Source: Aldehydirespirator sp028819505
GTDB lineage: Bacteria; Actinomycetota; Acidimicrobiia; Acidimicrobiales; Aldehydirespiratoraceae
Assembly: GCA_965207755.1 (NCBI GenBank)
Contig: OZ242297.1
Coordinates: 2,852,001 to 2,916,000, forward strand
Length of the DNA: 64,000 nt
Direction of reading: 5' to 3'
In this document: positions 33,530 through 42,868 of the stretch, one piece after another
Layout of the letters: every line of letters starts with the position of its first letter
Numbering within the stretch: position 1 is the stretch's first letter
Notes under the pieces: model-generated
Told to the model about the DNA's origin: nothing
Database searches by the model: none
Seen by the model: the letters and a program-made list of their open reading frames with translations, nothing else
Position numbers and translations under genes: made by a program

Positions 33530-34623
33530 CGAGGCTTCAACGTGACGATGTCGTGGCGGCGACCGTGGAAGCGCTTGGCCTAGACGCAGCGATCGCCGAC
33601 TTAGAGACTCCGGAGGTTCTTGCCGCCATCGTCCGGCGAGCCGCTTCATTCTTGTGTCCGATCACGCCAGGTGCCTTGGCGCGCAGCGTTGGGGAGTGCC
33701 TCGACGGACTTGTTGCCAAGGATCATCCAGAGACTCGCGGCTCGCTTGTGAGGGCCATGCTGGAGGAACTGGTCGCATACGGGGATCTCATTGAGGCCCC
33801 CATCGAAGACGACCAGAGCGGCATCCTTCGACGTCTGCTCTTCCTCGCCCAGCCCTCGTACGTACCGCTCGCTTCAGGGATTTGCCTCCTTGTCGGTATC
33901 AGAGCAGACGGCCTCTCGATCGACGATGGGTCGCTCGATGACCGAGTTGACTACTACAACCACACGCGGCGGGTGACGCTCGGCAGCGATGAGGAACCGG
34001 CCGATGTGCTTGGAGGCCTAGGGCTTCGCGAGTTGAGCGAACAAGGGTGGCTCCACCATCCGCCACTGGGCGAAGCGGCTGATCTTGTCGAACAGCATTC
34101 AGCCCGGCTTGCCGCAGCCGGCCCGTCAGGCTCGGTGGAAGGCGTCCAGATTCTCGACACCACTACTCCAGTGACGTACTACCGGGGCCGTTGGCGCGCC
34201 CCCACGCAACGTGACACTGGCGAGTTCGTTGGACAACGTCCCATCCAGTTCGGAGCAGATCAGTGGTGCTATTGCGACCTTGCCGACGGGGAGTTGATGA
34301 GGCTCGTTGATCTCCCCGCGGTGGACCGTCTAGGCCGCGGATGCGACGAAGCATGGCGCCTGCAGGCTGCGATCGACGCAGTAGCGGGGACTCCCCAGCT
34401 TCTGCGAGTGCGACCTGGGAGGATCGCAGGCGAAGTCATCCTGCAGTTCCAGTCACCGATTCCGTCGTGGGGTCAACGCCGACTTGATGCTCTTGGCCAA
34501 CCACTGGGACGCCAGCCGGGGAGTCTCTTCGCCTACAAGCTCTCCGACGACCTGATTGATCAGGAACTTGCATTCCTCGAAGACACGATGTGGCTTCATG
34601 TACAGCGAGAAGGTGAGGCGTAG
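33520..34623 (+). CDS. Unknown protein, second gene of the Druantia-like operon
   Basis: 367 aa from the ATG at 33520, preceded by GGAG at 5 nt and inside the last codons of the 949-aa gene. The N-terminal ~110 residues are helical (DDVVAATVEALGLDAAIADL, ALARSVGECLDGLVAK) and could be winged-helix-like; the middle contains VTYYRGRWRAPT. No catalytic motif is seen. It overlaps the helicase start by one base (TAGTG). The three-way overlap argues for stoichiometric production with the helicase. Confidence 0.72.
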   Translation: MGIARLQRDDVVAATVEALGLDAAIADLETPEVLAAIVRRAASFLCPITPGALARSVGECLDGLVAKDHPETRGSLVRAMLEELVAYGDLIEAPIEDDQSGILRRLLFLAQPSYVPLASGICLLVGIRADGLSIDDGSLDDRVDYYNHTRRVTLGSDEEPADVLGGLGLRELSEQGWLHHPPLGEAADLVEQHSARLAAAGPSGSVEGVQILDTTTPVTYYRGRWRAPTQRDTGEFVGQRPIQFGADQWCYCDLADGELMRLVDLPAVDRLGRGCDEAWRLQAAIDAVAGTPQLLRVRPGRIAGEVILQFQSPIPSWGQRRLDALGQPLGRQPGSLFAYKLSDDLIDQELAFLEDTMWLHVQREGEA

Positions 34624-35361
34624 TGAAGACCGAGGCACTCACGATCGGGGAGACGATCAGCGAGATCAGGCGCGCGCTCAAGGACTACATCGAGGCGACC
34701 TACCACATCAGCCATCCGAGCCTTGTGGAGCAACGAAAGCAGTTGCTTGAAGAGCCTGGCGCCATCTATCAGACGCCGTTTCTTGAGAGCACACCTCGCT
34801 ACGAGGCGGGCAGGGCGCTCGCTGACCTGCACATCCACGATGCAGCCAAGGAACTGCTTCTGGCGATGGCCGAACCCACCGAGCATCGCGGCGCTCTCAT
34901 CCATGACCCGCCGTATCGACATCAGGCAGCCGCTATCGAGGCGATCGTGTCCGATGGAAGGAGCCTCGCACTCACTACCGGGACGGGCTCGGGGAAGACT
35001 GAATCATTCCTCCTACCCATCCTGTCGAAGCTGGCGATCGAGTCAGCGACTCGGCCGGAATCGTTTGGCCAGCCATCCGTCCGGACGGTGCTGCTCTATC
35101 CGATGAACGCGCTCGTGAACGATCAACTGGGTCGCCTGAGGCTGTTCTTTGGTGACGCCGCGGTCTCGGGCATGTTCATGGAATGGTCGAAGCGCCCGGC
35201 CAGATTCGCCCGTTACACGAGCCGGACCCCGTACCCGGGAGTTCGGACCACTGCGAAGGACCAGGACCGACTTCGGCCCATCGGGGAGTTCTATGTCGAT
35301 CTGATGGACAGGGCGTCGGATCCAGACGACCCCGACGCTGGGGCCGCGGCTCACCTCCTAG

Positions 35362-36824
35362 CAGGGTGCTGAAATTTGGGGGTTTGGGTGGTTTGGCTGT
35401 GCTGGGGCGGGGTTTGGGCCTGGTTCGGGTCTGTTGTGGGGGTTCTGGGGGCTGGTGCCGGGGTCGGGTGATGTGGGGCTCTGGGGCGGGGGCTGTGGCG
35501 GCTCCGGGGGCCCCGGCCGGGGGTTCGGCCGGGGCGGGTTCAGGCTGTGGGCGTGTCGAGTCGGGCTATGCGCACGAGGTTGTAGGTGGCGGCGGCGATG
35601 AGGAACCAGGACCGGTTGCGTTGTCGTCCCTTGTGGCGGAGTTTTCGTCCTCCGGCGATGGTCTTGATCCATCCGAAGGGCTCCTCGACGCGTTTTCGGG
35701 CCTGCTGGGAGATCGTGTATCCGACATGTCGGGTGGTGCGCCGGTCGATCGCCGATCGGCGTCCGGTGGTGTTCTGGGCGACATGGGGCGTGAACCCCGC
35801 GGCGCGGGCGTCGGCGACGAAGCCCGCGGTGTCGTAGTGGCGGTCCCCGCCCACGGTGCGCCGCCGCGCCCGCGGCGGGGCTCTGTTGAGCATCTGCGCC
35901 GCGGTGTCGCGCTCGGCGAAGCCGTCGGCTGGGGTGAGCTCGGCGTCGACGATGAGCCCGTTGCGGTTCTCGGTGAGCAGATGCCCCATGAAGCACAGCG
36001 AAGCGCCGGTCCCTGAGGACTTGCGGTACAGCTTCGCCTCGGGATCCGTCACCGACACGTGGGTGTCGTTGCAGCGCCGCTCGCCGCGCCAGTCCACCTC
36101 GCGATTGCGGCCCTTCGGCTCAGAGCCCTTCGACTCGCGGCCCTTCGGCTTGCGGCCTTTCGGCTTGGAGCCCTTCGGCTCGCGGCCCTTCGGCTCGGGG
36201 CCGCCCGCGTCGGCCGGCCCGGACCCGGCGCCCCCGGACCCGGCGCCCCCGGACCCGGGATCCTGCGGGGAGGCCCTGGGCTTGAAGCTCTTGTGAGACG
36301 CCCAAGCCTCCAACAGCGTGCCGTCCACACTGAAATGCGCGCTCGAGCAGTACCGGCGCAGCCTCGCCTGGTCTGTCACCGCGGCGAAGAACCGGTCCGC
36401 GATCTCATGGTCCAACAACCGCTGCCGGTTCTTGGAGAACGTCGACGCGTCGAAGCCGCGCTCGTCGATGCGCAGCCCCAAGAACCACTTGAACAACATG
36501 TCATAGTTCAGCCGCTCACAGAACGCCCGCTCAGAGCGCATCGAGTACAACGCCATCAGAACCGACGCCTTCAACAGCATCTCAGGCGGCACGCTCGGAC
36601 GGCCCCGAGGCGGATACATCGCCGCCAACTCCGCGTCGAGGCCCGCCAGCACCGCATCCACCACCGCCTTGATCCGCCGGATCGGATGACCCTCACCGAT
36701 CAGATCCTCCGCCGACAGAGTCGAAAACATCGCCGTCTGGGCATCAACCGTTCCACGCATACCAACATCATCCCACACCCCACCCACAAACGCGAGCACC
36801 CCAAACGACTTTTTCAGCACCCTG
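35362..36824 (-). mobile_element. IS5/IS1182-type insertion sequence, 1,463 bp, complete
   Basis: Terminal inverted repeats begin CAGGGTGCTGAAA at both ends (35362-35374, and its complement ending at 36824). The flanks are direct CTAG duplications (35358-35361 and 36825-36828), a 4-bp target duplication fitting the YTAR-like target of the IS5 group. One intact DDE transposase is carried on the minus strand. The exactness of the ends and the intact host frame after excision point to a recent insertion. Confidence 0.93.
35540..36760 (-). CDS. IS5/IS1182-family transposase (DUF772 + DDE)
   Basis: 406 aa from the ATG at 36760. The N-terminal InsH-type domain (IRRIKAVVDAVLAGLDAELA, PPEMLLKASVLMALYSMRSE, FDASTFSKNRQRLL) precedes the DDE catalytic core: Asp in FSVDGTLLEAW, Asp in GGDRHYDTAGFVADAR, Glu in RVEEPFGWIKTIAGGRK. 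All three acidic residues are present, so it is probably active. Between the first and second is an inserted Gly-rich stretch followed by about six PKGR/PKGS-type pentapeptide repeats encoded by ~15-bp DNA repeats (36110-36200), unusual for this family and possibly a replication-slippage tract. Confidence 0.92.
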   Translation of the reverse strand: MRGTVDAQTAMFSTLSAEDLIGEGHPIRRIKAVVDAVLAGLDAELAAMYPPRGRPSVPPEMLLKASVLMALYSMRSERAFCERLNYDMLFKWFLGLRIDERGFDASTFSKNRQRLLDHEIADRFFAAVTDQARLRRYCSSAHFSVDGTLLEAWASHKSFKPRASPQDPGSGGAGSGGAGSGPADAGGPEPKGREPKGSKPKGRKPKGRESKGSEPKGRNREVDWRGERRCNDTHVSVTDPEAKLYRKSSGTGASLCFMGHLLTENRNGLIVDAELTPADGFAERDTAAQMLNRAPPRARRRTVGGDRHYDTAGFVADARAAGFTPHVAQNTTGRRSAIDRRTTRHVGYTISQQARKRVEEPFGWIKTIAGGRKLRHKGRQRNRSWFLIAAATYNLVRIARLDTPTA

Positions 36825-39800
36825 CTAGAGAGCTTGCAGGAACGCGGCAAGTGGCCGGCCAAACCAGACCTCAGGTCTTGGTATGGGCGACCAGGCCAGC
36901 GATGGCGGGACCGGACAGGGCGATACCAGCGAGCAGTGATGCAAACTCGGGATGCCGAGTTGATCACCAGGCATGAAGTGCTCGCTAGCCCACCGGACGT
37001 TCTCGTAACCAACTATTCCATGCTCGAGTACATGCTCATGCGGCCCCTAGAACGGCCAATCTTCGAGCGCACGCGCGACTGGCTAGCTGCTCATGAAGAT
37101 GAGCGCCTGATGCTCGTGGTCGACGAGGCGCACCTGTATCGAGGCGCTGCGGGAGCCGAGGTGGGACTGCTCCTGCGGAGGCTACGGGACCGGCTTGGCA
37201 TTCCGCGGGACCGACTCCAGGTCGTCTGCACAAGCGCGAGTTTCAACGACCGGGACTACGCGGCGGAGTTCGCCGCCGAACTCTGCGGCACGGACCCAGA
37301 CTCCTTCGTGACGCTGACCGGCGACCTTGCGCTCCGGGAGCGGTCAGGGCCAGGGAGCAAGGAGGACGCATCAGTTCTCGCGAGTGTCTCGATTGCTGAC
37401 TTCTATGAAGCCGAATCGGACGAGGAGAGACATGAGGTGCTGGCAGACCTGCTGGCATACCGAGGTGTCCCGCCGGCATCGAGCAGTTCAGCGGCCCTCT
37501 TCCAGGCCCTGCAGGACTTTCCGCCGATGGGCAGCCTTGTGAACATGACAATGCAAGGCGCCGCACCCCTTGAAGAGTTGGCGAGCGATCTCTTTCCCGA
37601 CAGCGATCCTGAAGTGGCGGACCGAGCGCTCACAGCCCTCATCGCGCTTGGAAGTTCCGCACGTCCGGGTCCTGCGGACCCTGGACTGTTGCCGTGCCGG
37701 ATCCACGCCTTCTTTCGCGGGCTACCCGGCATCTGGATCTGCCTTGACGAGGCATGCCCAGTTCGTGGCGATCTTCCACCCGGACCCGTCGGACGGTCCT
37801 GGAGCCAACCTCGCGATTCGTGCCCTTGCGGCGCCCGCGTGTTCGAACTGTTCACCTGCCGCAACTGTGGGGCTGCGTACGCCCGTGCATACACGAACAA
37901 CGTGGAATCACCCGACTACCTATGGTCCGAGCCGGGCGGGGCGTTCGAGGCGGCCGAAGGCTACGTCAGTCAACTCTTCGCGCTTGATCTACTTCTTGAG
38001 TCTCCAACGACTTCTGATGTCGAACCGGCCGATCTCGACCTGATGACGGGTCGTCTCAACACTCCGCGGCTCGGTGAGCGGGTCAGGCAGGTCTTCCTTC
38101 GCCGGGATCGACTTGTCGAGCCATCCCAAAGCGAAGATGATCAACACGCCAGCCCTGGAGAGTTTCGGCCGTGCGGAGTCTGCGGAGAAACCGCTGCCTT
38201 TAGGCGCACCTCAGTTCAAGACCACCAAACGAAGGGCGATCAACCATTCCAGGCGCTCGTCGCGCGGCAACTGCAGGTTCAGCCGCCGAGTCCTAAGGCA
38301 GCGAGCAGCTTTGCTCCGTTGCAGGGTCGGAAGGTCCTGGTCTTCTCTGACTCTAGCCAGACCGCTGCTCGGCTGGCGCCGAACCTCCAAGACACGTCGA
38401 TGCGCGACGCTTTGCGCCCGCTCATTCTGAGTGGCTGGGCGGATCTTGCGGGAGTTCCTGGCGTTGAAGGCCGAATGAGCCTCGATGACCTGTATCTCGC
38501 GGTGCTGCTCTCTGCGCAGCAAATGGGAGTCCGGTTGCGCCCCAAGCTGAAGAGCACGGAGTCTCTGAACGTCGCTCTTGTGGTCGCTCGGACTCTCGAG
38601 CGTGGCGTGATGTCGAATCCCGCGGATGTGCTCGATCTCATGATGGATGTCCGAGCGGAGAATCCCCCTGAAGCGCTGCTATGGGCAATCCACGAGACTC
38701 TCACCAGCAAGTACTTCGGAATTCAATCGCTTGCTCTCGCAAGCCTGCGCGAAAAGGCAACGCTCACCCCGGAGTTCCGAGATCTCCGTGACCTTCCTGG
38801 GATCACAACTTCTGCTGAGAAGATCGCTCTAGCTCGGATTTGGCTCACCGCTTGGTCAAGGAACGGATACTGGTTCCGAAGCATGCCGCAGAGCTTCTGG
38901 AGGATGAGCCAGGGCGTACGACCCCACTCCGGCAATTTCCGGCCGGTCGAACGCTGGCTGAACGATCGTAGTGCAGTCAAGGACTTCAAGAAGTGGTGGC
39001 TACCGACATTGCTGGGGCTGTTCGCCGAGACCGTCGCGTCGAACTCGTACAGACTGTTGGCCCAGAATCTGGCACTCGACCTCAGCCCCGAGTGGGGGTA
39101 TTGCCAAAGGTGCCGCTCGACGCTGCGACCGTTCCCTGGCTTGACAAAGTGCACGGCCTGCGGCCGTCCGGACACGGTGGTGGCTATCGATCCCGATTCA
39201 GATCCCGTCTTTGCCGCCAGAAAGGGTTACTACCGCGCTAGTTCTCGTCGAGCGCTCGGACCCATGCAAGAGCCACCCGTGGCGCTCATCGCTGCGGAGC
39301 ATACGGCCCAGTTGAATGCGGCTCAGGCTGACGAGGTGTTCTCGCGTGCCGAGCAGTACGAACTCCTGTTCCAGGATGTGGACATCGGCTTGCCTGCACC
39401 GGGCGAGCAACCACGCACCGCCGTAGATGTTCTGTCATCGACCACCACGATGGAGGTGGGGATCGACATCGGCGCGCTGTCAGGGGTGGCTCTACGGAAC
39501 ATGCCGCCAGCTCGCTCGAGTTACCAACAGCGTGCTGGTCGAGCAGGCCGGCGAGGCAACGCGGTAGCCACCGTGGTCGCCTTCGGGAGCGCGGACAGCC
39601 ACGACGAGCAGTACTTCCGCGAACCACAGGCCATGGTGCGGGGGCCGGTCGAGGATCCAACACTGACACTCGACAACGTCGCGATCGCCCGGCGGCACGT
39701 GACCGCCTATCTCTTCCAGCGGTACCACGAGTCCCGCCTCCCTCGGGTCGACCCAGAGGATCAGCCTCATCTGTTCGAGGTACTAGGAACGGTCCGAGAC

Positions 39801-41650
39801 TTCCTCAGCGATGACTCGAGACTCAATCGTCGAGACTTTGAAGCATGGCTCTGCGAGAACGAGAGCGAGTTGAGGGATTCCATACAGAACTGGCTTCCGG
39901 AGTCTCTGACGCAGGATGACCGCGAGGACCTGCTCGACCAGTTGGTGCACGGGACCCTGCAGGTGGTTGACGCTGCTTTGCCGTCCGACGACGTGGCAAG
40001 CGGCGAATCCGAAGGCGCACCTGCGAGTACGGGGGTGCCCGAGGAAGCAGACGGCCAGGCCATCGAAGTGCTGATTGAGGCTCCTCCAGAAGTCGATGAG
40101 GAGCCCAGCACCGCGGTCCGGTCCGCGACAAACCTGCTAGATCGCCTGCTCTACAAGGGTGTCCTGCCGCGATACGCCTTCCCTACAGACGTTGTGTCCT
40201 TCCACGTCTTCGACCGCAACCGGTCAAGTCGGTTTCGGCCGGTGTTCGAATACGCACCGAACCAAGGGCTGCCAGTGGCTCTCACGCAGTACGCGCCAGG
40301 CAAGGAAGTATGGATCGACGGGAAACTCTGGACATCCGGTGCGCTCTATTCGCCGATGCAACCCGATCGTTTCGAGGCCTGGCAGGAACGCCGCCTGTAC
40401 TTCGAATGCAGCATCTGCCGATATGCGGCAACTGCAAGCCATGAGGACGCCGACCGCGGCGAGAAGCGCAACTGTCCAGCCTGCGGCAGTGAAGGGATGT
40501 TCGGACCTGCCAAGAACTGGATGAGGCCACCTGGTTTCGCTCATCCACAGGCTTTGGAGGAAGGGACATCGCCCGAGGATCAACCAGAGAGGAGCTACGC
40601 GACCCGCGCGAGGCTCGTAGCCGAGGGCCCAGCTGACCCAGAGCGATGGCAAGCGATCACCCCTCGGCTCAGGAAGTACTTCCACCGCACCCACCTGCTC
40701 GTTACGAACAGTGGACCCCGGCGAGAGGGCTTCACCTACTGCACACGGTGCGGAGTCATCGAACCTACAGCCCACTCGTCGAGCCACTCGTCGGGCGAGC
40801 ATCCAAAGCCATATCCCGACGATCGTCGGCCCAACTGCCCGGGATCGGCAGCCACGTCCGGCCTTGTGCTCGGCACGGACTTCATCTCCGATGTTCTTCT
40901 CATTGGCGTTCAGGCTGCGAGCCCGGTGACACTACAACCTGGGTTCCTCGCGACCGATGTAGCCCTCCGCACGCTGGCAGAGGCGTTGACGATTGCTGCT
41001 GCACAGGCTCTTGAGATCGAACGAGCCGAGTTGCAGGCCGAATACCGCCCGGCACTCACTCCCGGTGGGCATGCTGGCCTCGAAGCCGAGGTCTACGTCT
41101 ATGACACGCTCGCAGGGGGTGCGGGATTCTCCCAACGCATAGGAGAAATGGGACGACAGGTCTTCGAGGACGCACTCCTGCTGCTGCAAGAATGCCCGTC
41201 GAGTTGTGATCACTCGTGCTACCGGTGCCTGCGGAGCTTCAAGAATCGCTTCGAACACGATCTCCTTGATCGACACGTCGGCGCGAGTCTGCTCCGCTAC
41301 CTGCTTGACGGCACTGAGCCCTCCCTCGACATGACTCGGCTCGAGGCCTCCACCGATCGTCTGTTCGCCGATCTGGAGCGTCTGGGGACTGAAGGGGTGG
41401 AGTTCGCCCGGAACGCCATCGTGGAAGTGCCGGGGATCGGGCAGCTTGAGGCTCCGATTCTCGCCCGCCATGCAGCCGGAGATCTCATTGTGGGCGTCCA
41501 CCCTCCGCTGACCCCGGGCTTCGCTTCCGAGGAGCGCTTGCGGGACACTGCCGAGTTCAGCACCACAATTCCAGTCCATCTCACTAACGAGATCCTGATC
41601 ACCCGGAATCTTCCCCGGGCCAGCCAATCTGTCCTCGCCGCACTCGGACG

Positions 41651-42863
41651 ATGACGGAGCCGGGCTCCTTTGAAACCGCGATCAACGTCTCCGGCGGCTG
41701 GCCCACGCCGCCGACACTTTGGAGTTTCTCGGCGCTCGAGGAAGTAAAGCTGTGTCCGCGGCGATACGCGCTGAAGCGCGCCTCGTACCCGGATCTCTGG
41801 AATCGGCCGGGCTACCCGGAGCGCGTCAGGGAAGCCGGCCTCGTCGGCGCGGTCGTGCACGAAGGTGTCCAGGCGGTCCTGCTGGCCCTTAATCGAGCCG
41901 GATGCGCCTCGCTTGCCGAGGCGAAGGCGGTTGAAGTCATTCGCCAGCTAGGTGGCTACACCGAGATAGCCACGAGGGCACTCGACGCGCATCTCGAGAA
42001 ACTAACGACCAATCCTCGGATGTCCTCAAGTGTTGACCGCCTGCGTCAGCGATTGGGGCACCGTTGCGCAGGGATGCGGCAAGCGATTCAGGCGCTCGTC
42101 TCGCAGAGCCCGATCATCCACACCGAGCCCTATGTGGCTAGAGCGCGATCAGCTGATCGCCCAGTCAACAGTCGCCTCGCGGTTGGCACGCATCCTGAAG
42201 CAACGCTCGTTGCTCAAGCAGACCGATTCACAGGCCGTATCGACCTGCTCGCCGTCCATGCAGACCACGTAGACATCATCGACTTCAAGACCGGCGAGCG
42301 CTCTCAGCGCCACACGAGACAGTTGCAGCTCTACGGACTCCTCTGGGTGCTCGACGAAGAAGCAAACCCCGACCGCCTCCCGGTCCGGTCACTGACGCTC
42401 GCTTACGTGACCGACGGTGCGACCGTGACGGTACCCGACGATTGGGAAGCGTTACGGACGGGACTCCACGAAGAGATCGCTGCTGCTGACGATCTCGTGC
42501 GTCTGTCAGCGGCCGCCACTCGCGTCGCCATCCGCCGAATGCTGGCACTGCCCGGTCCGGCAGATGTGCGATGAGTACTGGCGATCAGCATTCGTGGACA
42601 GAGATCCTGGGGTGACCGTCACAGATGCCGAAGTTAGGATCCTGTCAAGAAACGGGCCTACCAGTTGGCGGGGCGCGCTGGGGGTAGATGGCACGGACGT
42701 GCTGCTGCGCACGAGCCATGACGCCAGCCTTCAACCCGGAACGAGCGTGCGGATCTTGGATCTGCTGGCCAGCAGGAGCGAGGACTTTGATGGACTGATC
42801 TTGACGCTCACACAAGGCTCTGAAGTCTTTGGTCCGGTCAATGACAGGCGAGCGACGCCCTGA
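41651..42863 (+). pseudogene. Cas4/AddB-like Fe-S PD-(D/E)XK nuclease, frameshifted
   Basis: The frame from 41651 (ATGA overlap with the helicase stop) encodes 307 aa: N-terminal Cys (KLCPRRYALKR), GAVVHEGVQ (His), GRIDLLAVHADHVDIIDFKT (Asp, Asp-x-Lys) and a QLQLYGLLW helix, and stops at 42574 before any Cys cluster. The +1 frame over the same DNA reads ECWHCPVRQMCDEYW (Cys codons at 42540, 42549 and 42567), the exact C-x2-C-x5-C of these nucleases, and continues with a beta-rich domain to 42863. The two frames are halves of one ~400-aa gene, shifted between about 42500 and 42535. A sequencing error, a real mutation or programmed +1 shifting are all possible. The intact relative at 13045-14001 shows the same architecture. 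Confidence 0.82.
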
Positions 42864-42868
42864 ACCGC

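Larger units (their letters stand above)
34623..41654 (+). pseudogene. DruE-like DEAD/DEAH helicase with DUF1998-type C-terminus, split by an IS element
   Basis: Removing the IS and one CTAG gives a continuous 5,565-nt frame, 1,854 aa. Walker A is TTGTGSGKT (Lys125) and motif Ia YPMNALVNDQ; the IS lies between codons 246 and 247. After it come TNYSMLEYMLMRP, DEAH (VVDEAHLYRG, ~37120), CTSASF, the helicase C-terminal motifs FSDSSQTAARLAP and MEVGIDIGAL...QQRAGRAGRRG, zinc-type Cys groups (CPCGARVFELFTCRNCGAAY), and a DUF1998-like end (DTLAGGAGFSQ, CPSSCDHSCYRCLRSFKNRF). A fused helicase + DUF1998 of this size resembles DruE of Druantia; in DISARM the two parts are separate (DrmA, DrmB). As it stands only a 249-aa ATPase fragment could be made from the native start, ending in the IS, so the helicase is inactivated. 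Confidence 0.85.

Noticed and set aside
42564..42863. Independent 99-aa gene after the nuclease
   Set aside because: Its upstream frame contains the missing C-x2-C-x5-C of the nuclease, so it is the 3' part of the same gene.
30680..42863. Complete DISARM system
   Set aside because: DISARM has separate DrmA helicase and DrmB DUF1998 proteins plus a PLD protein and a methyltransferase; here the helicase and DUF1998 parts are fused and no methyltransferase or PLD gene is present.
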